From: Paracoccus luteus
GTDB taxonomy: Bacteria > Pseudomonadota > Alphaproteobacteria > Rhodobacterales > Rhodobacteraceae
Length of the DNA stretch: 64,000 bases
Direction: 5' to 3'
Assembly: GCF_004522155.1 (NCBI RefSeq)
Contig: NZ_SDEA01000007.1
Coordinates: 1 to 64,000, forward strand
The position numbers were made by a program, and so were the translations under genes. Every line of letters begins with the position of its first letter. The first letter of the stretch is position 1. Under the pieces are notes generated by a model that did not search any database, was not told the origin of the DNA, and worked only from the letters and a program-made list of their open reading frames with translations. This document shows, one piece after another, positions 37,799 through 45,340 of this stretch.

Positions 37799-38638
37799 TC
37801 AGATGCCGTCGCCGACGAAGGCCTTTTCGACCACGAACTCCTTCGGCTCGCTGTTGGCGCCCTCGCGCAGGGCAAAGCCTTCCAGCACCGCCTTGACGTC
37901 CACGTTGAACGCCAGGCTGCCGCAGACCATCGCCCGGTCCTCGGCCGGGTTCATCGGCGGGATGCCCAAGTCGGCGAACACCTTGCCGCTGGTCAGGTTC
38001 TCGGTGATCCGACCCATCCGGTCGGTCGTCTCGCGCGTGGTGGTCGGGTAATAGACCAGCCGGTCCGCAAAGCCCTCGCCGTGGATCTCGGCCAGCAGAG
38101 GGTCGTGGCGCAGGTTCTCGACCAGGTCGCGGCCATAGGCCAGCTCGTCGGCGGTGCGGCAGGTGTGCATCATCACGACCTGCTCGTAACGCTCGAACGT
38201 GTCGGGGTCGCGCATCAGGCTGGCAAAGGGCGCAATGCCGGTCCCGGTTGCCAGGAACCACAGCCGCTTGCCCGGCAGCAGCGCGTCCAGCACCAGCGTG
38301 CCCACGGGCTTGGGCCGCAGGATGATCTGGTCGCCCGCCTTGATGTGCTGCAGCCGCGAGGTCAGCGGCCCGTCCGGCACCTTGATCGAATAGAACTCAA
38401 GCTCTTCGTCCCAGTTCGGCGAGGCGATGGAATAGGCGCGCAGCACCGGCTTGCCGCGTTCGTCGGGCAGGCCGATCATCACGAACTCGCCTGAACGAAA
38501 GCGCAGGCTGGCGGGCCGCGTCACGCGGAACGAAAACAGCCGGTCGGTCCAGTGGCGGACCGCGGTCACGGTCTGGGCATCGGGCATCAGCTTGGCGGTC
38601 GAGATCGGAGTGTCGGCCACGGGCAGGTCCAGTGTCAT
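37799..38638 (-). CDS. fpr: Ferredoxin--NADP+ reductase
   Basis: The 279-residue flavoenzyme has FAD-binding RAYS at 67-70, the pyrophosphate/NADP motif ATGTGIAPFASL near 130-141 and the C-terminal FVVEKAFVGDGI that stacks on the flavin in bacterial FPRs. It passes electrons between NADPH and ferredoxin or flavodoxin. I use the ATG at 38638 (MTLDLPV), since the open frame upstream runs into the cysH-DUF934 gene. Location just downstream of the sulfite reductase genes suggests it supplies ferredoxin for that step, though Fpr also serves oxidative stress in other bacteria. Confidence 0.93.
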   Translation of the reverse strand: MTLDLPVADTPISTAKLMPDAQTVTAVRHWTDRLFSFRVTRPASLRFRSGEFVMIGLPDERGKPVLRAYSIASPNWDEELEFYSIKVPDGPLTSRLQHIKAGDQIILRPKPVGTLVLDALLPGKRLWFLATGTGIAPFASLMRDPDTFERYEQVVMMHTCRTADELAYGRDLVENLRHDPLLAEIHGEGFADRLVYYPTTTRETTDRMGRITENLTSGKVFADLGIPPMNPAEDRAMVCGSLAFNVDVKAVLEGFALREGANSEPKEFVVEKAFVGDGI

Positions 38639-38679
38639 GTCATCGTCCCGGAATACATAGGGCAAGGGCGCGGCGGGGA

Positions 38680-40011
38680 CTAGCCCGCCAGCCGCGACCG
38701 GTGGTCCCAGTCGCGCCAGTCGGCGCGGGCCAGCCATTGCGGTTCGGGCTGGCGGCGGGCCAGCGCGGCGGAAATCTGCACCTCGTCGATGCCGACGCGG
38801 CGCGCCATCGCATACTGGTCGGCGATCAGCCCGCCGGTGGCGCGGATGCGTCCGGCAAAGCCCAGTTCGCGCAGGAGGCGGGCCAGCGAGAATCCGCGGC
38901 CGTCGGTCATCGCCGGAAACTCGACCGCGATCAGCTCGGCGTTGAGATACTGGCCCAGGCTCGCCGGGTCGGTGTCGGGGGGCAGGCTGACGGTGGGTTC
39001 GCCCGCGACCGGGTGGAAGCCGTCGTCGCGCACCAGAACGGGCGCGTCCGGCAGGGCGACGATCGTTGCGGTGGGCATCTCGGTCATGGGCTGGCTCTCG
39101 GGCTGGTCTGCGGAAGGGGCGGCGTCGGCGGGGGTTTCGGCGGCAGGCGCGACCGTGCCTGGCGGGGCGGCGTCCGCCCGCACGGCGTCGGAGGGCCGGG
39201 CCGCGTCCACCCGCACGGCGTCGGAGGGCATTGGACCGGCGGTTCTGGCGACGGCGGGCATTGCTTCGGCCGGGCTGGTCTCAACCGGCACGGGGCCGCG
39301 CACGATCTTGCCGCCGATGAAATGGATGCCGCATTCGGTCTTTTCGGACCCGCGCCAGCGGCCCGACCGCGGGTCTTCGCCCGCCCTGACCGGCGAGGTG
39401 CAGGGCGCGCAGCCGATGGACGGATAGCCCTTTGCGACCAGCGGGTGCCGGGGCAGCGCGTTTTCGTCCATGTATTCGGCGACGTCCTGCGGCCGCCAGT
39501 GCGCCAGCGGGTTCACCCGCAGCCGTGACGGTGCCTCGGGCTCAAAGAACTCCAGCGCGGTCCGCTGGCCGCCCTGGAACCGCTTGCGCCCGGTGATCCA
39601 CGCGTCAAAGCCCGACAGCGCCCGTTCCAGCGGCACGACCTTGCGGACATCGCAGCAGGCGTCGGTGTCGCGCCGGTGCAGCGTGCCGTCGGGGTCGGCC
39701 GCAGCCACCGCGCCCGCGTCGGGGCGGATGATGCGGATGTCGGTCAGCGGCAGCCGTTCTGCGATGGTGCGCTGATAGTCCAGCGTCTCGGGGAACAGCA
39801 TCTCGGTGTCGATGAACAGGACGGCCGTGTCGGGGCTGGCCACCGACAGCATGTGCAGCAGCACGACCGATTCCGCACCAAAGGACGACACCAGCGCCAC
39901 CCGCCCCAGGTCGGGGTCGGCCAGCGCGTGGCGCAGCACCTGCACCGCCGCGTGGTTGCGATACCGCGCGTTCAGCGTCGCCGCGCGGCTTTCCAGGTTC
40001 AGGTCAAGCAT
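38680..40011 (-). CDS. cysH: Adenylylsulfate reductase CysH fused to a DUF934 domain
   Basis: One uninterrupted frame of 443 residues joins two proteins usually encoded separately. Residues 1 to about 240 are CysH: SSFGAESVVLLHM near 42-54, Cys119-Cys120 and Cys201-x2-Cys204 (the [4Fe-4S] pairs of the APS-using class), and catalytic Cys227 in ECGIH. Residues about 241-315 are an Ala/Pro/Asp-rich linker. Residues about 316-443 are DUF934 (LPPDTDPASLGQYLNAELIAVEFP; GRGFSLARLLRELGF; RVGIDEVQIS), a family tied to sulfite reduction. An internal ATG at 39087 could also yield DUF934 alone (135 residues). The start overlaps cysI by eight bases. Confidence 0.9.
   Translation of the reverse strand: MLDLNLESRAATLNARYRNHAAVQVLRHALADPDLGRVALVSSFGAESVVLLHMLSVASPDTAVLFIDTEMLFPETLDYQRTIAERLPLTDIRIIRPDAGAVAAADPDGTLHRRDTDACCDVRKVVPLERALSGFDAWITGRKRFQGGQRTALEFFEPEAPSRLRVNPLAHWRPQDVAEYMDENALPRHPLVAKGYPSIGCAPCTSPVRAGEDPRSGRWRGSEKTECGIHFIGGKIVRGPVPVETSPAEAMPAVARTAGPMPSDAVRVDAARPSDAVRADAAPPGTVAPAAETPADAAPSADQPESQPMTEMPTATIVALPDAPVLVRDDGFHPVAGEPTVSLPPDTDPASLGQYLNAELIAVEFPAMTDGRGFSLARLLRELGFAGRIRATGGLIADQYAMARRVGIDEVQISAALARRQPEPQWLARADWRDWDHRSRLAG
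39170..39229. repeat. Two-copy direct repeat in the CysH-DUF934 linker
   Basis: Two 27-base copies (39170-39196 and 39203-39229) with one mismatch recur at a 33-base period. They encode the repeated PSDAVR(V/A)DAA units of the linker, so the period is exactly 11 codons and keeps the frame. Confidence 0.85.
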
Positions 40012-41662
40012 GCGCAGGCTCGGGGTAAAGCGCGGCCTTGAACGGCGCGGGGCCAAGGCGGCGCAGCGCGTCGATGAACCGCTCCTCGGGGGTTTCGCGC
40101 ACCGCCAGATAGGCGTCGATCAGCCGCCCGATGGCGGGCACCACCTGGTCATAGGGGAAGCCCGCGCCCGCGCGCTCGCCGATCGCCGGCTGGTCATAGC
40201 CGTCGCCGCCCAGCGTGATCTGATAGTTCTCGACCCCCGCCCGGTCGAGGCCAAGGATGCCGACATGGCCCAGGTGATGATGGCCGCAGGCGTTGATGCA
40301 GCCCGAGATGCGGACGTCGAAATGCCCGATGTCGTGTTCCAGCTCGCGTTCGCGGACATAGGCCGCCAGTTCCTGCGCGACGGGGATCGAGCGGGCGGTG
40401 GCCAGCGTGCAGAAGTCCATGCCGGGGCAGGCGACGATGTCGGTGATGTGGCCGGCGTTCGCCGTGGCCAGCCCCGCCGTCCGCAGCGCGTCGTAAAGGG
40501 CCGGCAGTTCGGCGCGGTGGACATGCGGCAGCACGACGTTCTGGTCATGCGCGATGCGCAGGTCGCCGTGGGCGTGGCGTTCCGCCAGATCGGCCAGCAG
40601 CCGCATCTGCGCGCCCGAGCAGTCGCCCGGCGTCGCGCCCGGCGCCTTCAGCGTGACGGTCACGCTGGCATAGCCGGGAACGCGGTGCGCCGACAGGTTG
40701 GTGTCGGTCCACGCCCGGAACCCCGGGCGGGCGGCGCGCGCGGCCTCATAAGGGGCGTCGTCGGCGGCCCGGAAATCGGGTGCGGCGAAACGCGCGCGCA
40801 GGCCGTCCATCAGGTCGAGGTCGATCCCGGTGAAGACCGCCCGGCGGCGCAGGAACTCGGCCTCGATCTCGTCGCGCATCACGTCGATGCCGCGTTCGGC
40901 GACGGTGATCTTGATGCGGGCCTTGTATTTGTTGTCGCGCCGGCCCGACAGGTTATAGGCGGCAAGGATCGCCTCGACGTAAGGCAGCAGGTCGCCTGCA
41001 GGCAGGAACTGGCGCACCACCTGCCCCAGCAGCGGCGTGCGCCCAAGACCGCCGCCGATCCAGACCTGAAAGCCCACCTGCCCGTCCCGGCGCACCAGCC
41101 GCAGGCCGATGTCATGGGCCGGGACCAGCGCCCGGTCGCGCGCCCCGCCGGACACGGCGATCTTGAACTTGCGCGGCAGGAACTGGAACTCGGCGTGGTC
41201 GGTGGACCACAGGCGCAGCAGCTCCGCCCACGGGCGCGGGTCGTCCACCTCGTCGGCGGCGGCCCCGGCGAAGGCGTCGGTCGTCACGTTGCGGATGGTG
41301 TTCCCGCTGGTCTGGATGGCGTGCAGCCCGACGTCGGCCAGCGCGTCCAGCATGTCGGGGATGTCGACCAGCCGCGGCCAGTTGAACTGCATGTTCTGGC
41401 GGGTGGTGAAATGGCCGTAACCGCGGTCCCAGCGGTCGGCGATGTGGGCCAGCCCGCGGATCTGGTCGGGGCTGATCGTGCCGTAGGGGATCGCCACCCG
41501 CAGCATATAGGCGTGCAGCTGCAGATAGACGCCGTTCATCAGCCGCAGGGGGCGGAACTCGTCCTCGGTCAGCGAGCCGTCGAGCCTTCGGGCGACCTGC
41601 GCGCGAAACTGGGCGGCACGGTGGCGCAGATAGGCCTGGGGTTCGGCGGCGGCGTCAAACAT
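40004..41662 (-). CDS. cysI: Assimilatory sulfite reductase, hemoprotein (CysI/Sir type)
   Basis: The 552-residue protein has the two sulfite/nitrite reductase ferredoxin-like halves, GHFTTRQNMQFNW near 83-95, and the cluster/siroheme ligands Cys412 and Cys418 (CPGMDFC) and Cys455 and Cys459 (CINAC). It reduces sulfite to sulfide with six electrons. No CysJ flavoprotein is encoded nearby, so electrons probably come from ferredoxin via Fpr. Assimilatory nitrite reductase is the alternative, excluded by the cysH neighbour. Its start overlaps the DUF2849 stop by eight bases. Confidence 0.94.
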   Translation of the reverse strand: MFDAAAEPQAYLRHRAAQFRAQVARRLDGSLTEDEFRPLRLMNGVYLQLHAYMLRVAIPYGTISPDQIRGLAHIADRWDRGYGHFTTRQNMQFNWPRLVDIPDMLDALADVGLHAIQTSGNTIRNVTTDAFAGAAADEVDDPRPWAELLRLWSTDHAEFQFLPRKFKIAVSGGARDRALVPAHDIGLRLVRRDGQVGFQVWIGGGLGRTPLLGQVVRQFLPAGDLLPYVEAILAAYNLSGRRDNKYKARIKITVAERGIDVMRDEIEAEFLRRRAVFTGIDLDLMDGLRARFAAPDFRAADDAPYEAARAARPGFRAWTDTNLSAHRVPGYASVTVTLKAPGATPGDCSGAQMRLLADLAERHAHGDLRIAHDQNVVLPHVHRAELPALYDALRTAGLATANAGHITDIVACPGMDFCTLATARSIPVAQELAAYVRERELEHDIGHFDVRISGCINACGHHHLGHVGILGLDRAGVENYQITLGGDGYDQPAIGERAGAGFPYDQVVPAIGRLIDAYLAVRETPEERFIDALRRLGPAPFKAALYPEPAHA

Positions 41663-41990
41663 GGGCGACCTCGGCAAGCGGTTGGGCTGGGGTGGCGGAC
41701 GGTTCGGTGGACGGGCCGCGCTGGCGGAACGCCTCGCGGAAATGGGCGGGGCCGGGGGTGCCGTCGGGATTGCGCACCGCCTCGGCCAGATAGGGGCCGA
41801 CGACGACATGACCCTGCGCCTGCGCGTCCAGCAGGGCGAACTCGGCCAGGCCCGCATCCTCGAACAGGGTGGCGACGCGCGGGTCGGTCGTCCAGTCCTC
41901 GCCCGCCTTCCACACGTTGCGCCCGTCGCGCAGGAAATTGCCGGTCAGCACGGCGGGCGTGCGGGGCGAGGGGACGAAGGTCTTGGACAT
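41655..41990 (-). CDS. DUF2849 domain protein of the sulfate assimilation operon
   Basis: This 111-residue protein with TGNFLRDGRNVWKAGEDWTTD near residues 15-35 and GHVVVGPYLAEAVRNPDG near 61-78 matches DUF2849, small proteins encoded before sulfite reductase in alphaproteobacteria. Role unknown; a subunit or electron-transfer helper is often assumed. A siroheme synthase (cysG) usually precedes it in relatives but is absent here. The ATG at 41990 has AGGTG nearby. First gene of the operon. Confidence 0.85.
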   Translation of the reverse strand: MSKTFVPSPRTPAVLTGNFLRDGRNVWKAGEDWTTDPRVATLFEDAGLAEFALLDAQAQGHVVVGPYLAEAVRNPDGTPGPAHFREAFRQRGPSTEPSATPAQPLAEVAHV

Positions 41991-42110
41991 GGCGCACCTG
42001 CTGGTTCCTTGCGCCCAATATAGGAAAAAGATGTTGCAAAGAGCCAGATAGCCCGGGAAATAAGGACGGTTATCACGCAATACGCGCCTGCGAACAGGAA
42101 AACCGTCCAG
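41991..42110. promoter_or_regulatory. Divergent promoter/operator between the cys operon and the Lrp gene
   Basis: This 120-base gap is clearly AT-richer than its surroundings. On the minus strand a TATATT -10 lies at 42022-42017 and would start transcription about 20 bases before DUF2849. On the plus strand TTGCAA (42034-42039) with a 17-base spacer precedes GAAATA (42057-42062). An inverted repeat of eight-base arms (42064-42071 and 42101-42108) covers the predicted lrp transcription start and ribosome-binding region. Its fit to any known operator is untested. Confidence 0.5.
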
Positions 42111-42599
42111 ATGGCCCCGGCAGTTCAGAACCTCGTCCGGCTGGACGACACCGACCGCAAGATACTGTCCCTGCTGCAACAGGATTCCAGCCTGCCGCTG
42201 GAGGAGATCGCGTCCCGCGTCGGCGCCTCGCGCACGCCGGTCTGGAACCGGATTCGCCGGCTGCGCGAACAGGGCGTCATCCGCGGACAGGTCGCGCTGC
42301 TGAACGCCGAATCGCTGGGGCTTGAGGCGTGTTTCTTCGTGCTGATCCGCACCACCGAACACGACGCCGACTGGGCCGCCCGGTTCCTGGCCGCCGTGCG
42401 CGCCCGCCCCGAGGTGATCGAGGCGCACCGGCTGGCCGGCGACGTCGACTATATCCTCAAGGTGGTGGTGCGCAACGCCCGCGCCTATGACCGGTTCTAC
42501 CAGTCGCTGATCGCCGAGGTGCGCATCCAGAACGTCACCGCCCTGCTGTCGATGGAGGAGATGAAGGCCACCACCGCCCTGCCCATCGACACGCTGTAG
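42111..42599 (+). CDS. Lrp/AsnC family transcriptional regulator
   Basis: The 162-residue protein has an N-terminal winged helix-turn-helix (LDDTDRKILSLLQQDSSLPLEEIASRVGASRTPVWNRI region, residues about 11-48) and a C-terminal RAM (ligand-binding) domain with VIEAHRLAGDVDYILKVVVR near 103-122. It is divergent from the sulfate assimilation operon, so it probably controls it in response to a sulfur amino acid, and may control itself. AGGAA lies 10 bases before the ATG. Confidence 0.92.
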   Translation: MAPAVQNLVRLDDTDRKILSLLQQDSSLPLEEIASRVGASRTPVWNRIRRLREQGVIRGQVALLNAESLGLEACFFVLIRTTEHDADWAARFLAAVRARPEVIEAHRLAGDVDYILKVVVRNARAYDRFYQSLIAEVRIQNVTALLSMEEMKATTALPIDTL

Positions 42600-42673
42600 G
42601 CCGCGCGCCACGGTTGCGGGACACGGCCGCGGCACGGTTGCGCGGCGGGGCGGCGGATGCGACAAGCGGCACC

Positions 42674-43369
42674 ATGAACCTGCGTCTCAAGGCCTTTTCG
42701 GTCCATCTCTTCACTGCCACGGGGGTCGTCTGGGCGATGCTGGCGATGCTGGCCGCGGTGGACGGGCAATGGTCGGCCATGTTCGTCTGGCTGATCGTCG
42801 CGATGGTCGTGGACGGAATCGACGGGCCGCTGGCGCGCCGCTATGACGTCAAGGTCAACTGGCCCACCCATGACGGCGTGGTGATGGACCTGATGATCGA
42901 CTATATGACGTGGATCTTCATCCCGGCCTTTGCGCTGTTCCAGTCGGGGTTGCTGCCGGGCTGGACCGGCTGGGTCTGCACCATCGCCATCGTCTTCGGC
43001 TCGATCATCTATATGGCCGACACCCGGATGAAGACGCGCGACAACAGCTTTGCGGGGTTCCCGGCCTGCTGGAACATGGTCGTGCTGGTGCTGTTCGCGC
43101 TGCGCCCCGATTACTGGATCAGCCTGATCGTCGTCGTGGCGCTTGCGGTCACCATGTTCGTCAACGTCAAGTTCATCCACCCCGTCCGCACCGAACGCTG
43201 GCGCGCCGTGTCGCTGCCGATGGCGGCGGCGTGGGTCGGGTTCGCGCTGTGGGCCATCGCGGTCGATTTCCATTCGCAAAGCTGGGCGCTGTGGGGGCTG
43301 GTCGTCAGCTCGCTGTGGCTGCTGCTGGCGGGGCCGGCCCAGCAGATGATCCCGGCGCGGCGGGCCTGA
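42674..43369 (+). CDS. pcs: Phosphatidylcholine synthase (Pcs)
   Basis: The 231-residue membrane protein carries a CDP-alcohol phosphotransferase motif: Asp50-Gly51-x2-Ala54-Arg55, then Gly68-x3-Asp72-x3-Asp76 after a longer than usual gap. The DGPLARRYDVKVNWPTHDG context is that of Pcs, which condenses CDP-diacylglycerol with choline to make phosphatidylcholine in one step. About eight hydrophobic segments are seen. The ATG at 42674 begins MNLRLKAFSVHLF. The open frame extends 20 codons upstream without need. Confidence 0.9.
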   Translation: MNLRLKAFSVHLFTATGVVWAMLAMLAAVDGQWSAMFVWLIVAMVVDGIDGPLARRYDVKVNWPTHDGVVMDLMIDYMTWIFIPAFALFQSGLLPGWTGWVCTIAIVFGSIIYMADTRMKTRDNSFAGFPACWNMVVLVLFALRPDYWISLIVVVALAVTMFVNVKFIHPVRTERWRAVSLPMAAAWVGFALWAIAVDFHSQSWALWGLVVSSLWLLLAGPAQQMIPARRA

Positions 43370-43524
43370 CCCGCAGGCTTCGGCCGTCCGCGCCGTCCCG
43401 TCAAGGCCGCCGGCGACCGCCCTGCCCCCGACTGACGCCGCGCCGCCTGCCGTCCTTGCGTCCGGCGCGATCCTTGGCCATCACCTGCGGGCGGCCCGGC
43501 GGGCCGGGCAAGCAAAGGACAATC

Positions 43525-44256
43525 ATGGACGAACCCGTCGTTGCCTTCGAGATCGGCCGGATGCTGGTCGGCGACCACCCGGCGCTGTTCTATCTGGAAA
43601 TCGTGGTCCGCACGGCGGTCATCTATGGCTATACGCTGGCGCTGATCCGCTGGATCGGCGGGCGGTCGGTGGCGCAGCTGTCGATGGTGGACATGCTGCT
43701 GGTCATCGCGCTGGGATCGGCGGTCGGCGACGCGATGTTCTATCCCGAGGTGCCGGTGCTGGCCGCGATGGCGGTCATCACGGTGGTCGTTGGCATCAAC
43801 AAGGGCCTGGACACGCTGGTCGAGCGGTTCGACCGCGCCCGCTCGCTGATCGACGGCAGCACCATCGCGGTCGTCCGGGGCGGCCGCATCCTGAACGACG
43901 GGCTGAGGCACCGCGATCTTTCCTCGCAGGAAATCAAGGGGATGCTGCGGGTGGCGGGCGTGGCCAACCTGGGGCAGGTGGAACATGCGTTCCTTGAGGC
44001 GGGGGGCGGGCTGTCGGTGTTCCGCCGCGAACATCCCCGGCCCGGCCTTGCGCTGGTGCCGCCCGACGACGTCAGGCCGCCGCCGCCGATGACCCACCCG
44101 CCCGGCCAGCCCGACGCGCATGCCTGCTGCACCAACTGCGGGGCGCTGCGCCTGCCCGCGTCGGTGCTGCCCGACAAGTCCTGCCGCGACTGCGGGCGCA
44201 GCCGGTGGACGCAGGCGACCCTTGTCCGCGACAGCGAGCCGGGGTTGATCGACTAG
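43525..44256 (+). CDS. DUF421 (YetF-like) membrane protein with a C-terminal zinc-ribbon-like motif
   Basis: The 243-residue protein has three membrane helices in the first 90 residues (TAVIYGYTLALIRWIGGRSVAQLS and ML.VIALGSAVGDAMFYP are the DUF421 hallmarks), a cytoplasmic DUF421 domain (DRARSLIDGSTIAVVRGGRIL; FRREHP), then a Pro-rich linker and a four-cysteine set, Cys202-x2-Cys205 and Cys220-x2-Cys223. The start at 43525 follows an AAAGGA box. The function of DUF421 is unknown. The gene converges with ybaK, sharing four bases. Confidence 0.88.
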   Translation: MDEPVVAFEIGRMLVGDHPALFYLEIVVRTAVIYGYTLALIRWIGGRSVAQLSMVDMLLVIALGSAVGDAMFYPEVPVLAAMAVITVVVGINKGLDTLVERFDRARSLIDGSTIAVVRGGRILNDGLRHRDLSSQEIKGMLRVAGVANLGQVEHAFLEAGGGLSVFRREHPRPGLALVPPDDVRPPPPMTHPPGQPDAHACCTNCGALRLPASVLPDKSCRDCGRSRWTQATLVRDSEPGLID

Positions 44257-44807
44257 GACACGCCGCCGGGCACGGGGCCGGGCTTGGGGTCGGGCGCGGG
44301 GCCGGGCGCGGGGCCGGGCGCGGGGTCGAGCACATCGCCGGGCACGGCGAAGTCGGCGACGGTGGCGCCCGCGGCAAGGCGCAGCGCCTCGGGGGCGGCG
44401 GCAAAGACGTGGCGCGGGGTGCCGGCGGCGGCCCATACGGTGTCGAAATCCGACAGCCGCGCGTCCCAGAACGCCGTCACCGGCAGCAGGTGGCCCAGCG
44501 GGGCGACGCCGCCGATGGCGAACCCCGTCTCGGCCCGGATCAGGCCCGCATCCGCCTTGCCCAGCGGCTGGCCCGCCACCGCGGACGCGCGCGCGGCATC
44601 GACCCGGTTGCCGCCCGCGGTCAGGAACAGCACGACATGCCCGGTCGCCTCGCCGCGAAAGACGATGGACTTGGCGATCTGGTCCACCGCGCAGCCGACC
44701 GCCGCGGCGGCATCGGCCGCGGTGCGGCAGTCGCCCGCCTCGACGATGCGGGCGGGCAGCCCGGCTGCGGCCAGCGCCGCCTGAACCCTTGCCAAACTGC
44801 GGCTCAT
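44253..44807 (-). CDS. YbaK/EbsC family aminoacyl-tRNA deacylase-like protein
   Basis: The 184-residue protein shows the YbaK/ProX editing-domain fold: QIAKSIVFRG near 42-51, VVLFLTAGGNRVD near 58-70, ETGFAIGGVAPLGH near 92-105. Relatives hydrolyse Cys-tRNA(Pro) or Ala-tRNA(Pro). The substrate is not clear here. The last 25 residues are a Pro-Ala-Gly repeat (DPAPGPAPGPAPDPKPG) encoded by low-complexity DNA, and the stop overlaps the convergent DUF421 stop. The ATG at 44807 begins MSRSLARVQ. Confidence 0.85.
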   Translation of the reverse strand: MSRSLARVQAALAAAGLPARIVEAGDCRTAADAAAAVGCAVDQIAKSIVFRGEATGHVVLFLTAGGNRVDAARASAVAGQPLGKADAGLIRAETGFAIGGVAPLGHLLPVTAFWDARLSDFDTVWAAAGTPRHVFAAAPEALRLAAGATVADFAVPGDVLDPAPGPAPGPAPDPKPGPVPGGVS

Positions 44808-44855
44808 CCCCCATCCCCCGGCCGTGAACGGCGGCACCATCGCAGGGGGCGGAAC

Positions 44856-45200
44856 ATGGCGCAACAGGTCTATACGCTGCTGGTCGAGGTCGGGCGCAAG
44901 CCGGGCGACGGCCTGCCCGCGGGCGCCATCGGGGCGGCGCTGGTCTGCTATGCCTCGGGCAAGGACCAGGACGAGGCGGTGCGCGAGACGGTGGCGATCC
45001 TGAAGCAGGCCGACCTCGCGCCCCTCGAGGTGCAGGGCTACGGCAGCCTGGCCGAACGGCTGGAACAGGGCCACGAGGTTCCCGACGAGGAACGCGCCCT
45101 GATGGACCGCGCGCTGGCCGAGAACTCGGTCATCGTGGCGCAGATGGACCCCTTCTATGACGAGGCCGACCGCCTGGGCACGGGCGACGACCGCCCCTGA
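44856..45200 (+). CDS. Conserved hypothetical protein, 114 residues
   Basis: The product starts MAQQVYTLLVEVGRK and has no signal or membrane segment. It is acidic and looks like a compact alpha/beta domain. Features are GAIGAALVCYASGKDQDEAVRETV near residues 24-47, EVQGYGSLAERLEQGHEVPDEE near 58-79 and a VAQMDPFYDEADR tail. I do not recognise a named family. It resembles small proteins of Rhodobacterales. The ATG follows GGGGGCGGA. It is divergent from ybaK. Confidence 0.68.
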   Translation: MAQQVYTLLVEVGRKPGDGLPAGAIGAALVCYASGKDQDEAVRETVAILKQADLAPLEVQGYGSLAERLEQGHEVPDEERALMDRALAENSVIVAQMDPFYDEADRLGTGDDRP

Positions 45201-45217
45201 GCGGCGGCGCGCGCGGG

Positions 45218-45286
45218 GCCGGTCCGGCCTGCGCCGGGGGGCCGGTCCGGCCTGCGCCGCAGCGCCGGTTCGGCTTGCGCCGGGGG
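45218..45286. repeat. Three tandem 23-base repeats upstream of the lytic transglycosylase gene
   Basis: Units at 45218-45240, 45241-45263 and 45264-45286 share the form GCCGGTCCGGCCTGCGCCG plus four bases, with a few substitutions in the third. Each unit can form a small GGCC-type hairpin. They lie between the 114-residue gene and the lytic transglycosylase gene. Confidence 0.85.
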
Positions 45287-45340
45287 CGATGGTTGCTATC
45301 CTTTGCGCCAACAACAGGCAAGAAACCAAAGGCAGTGATC

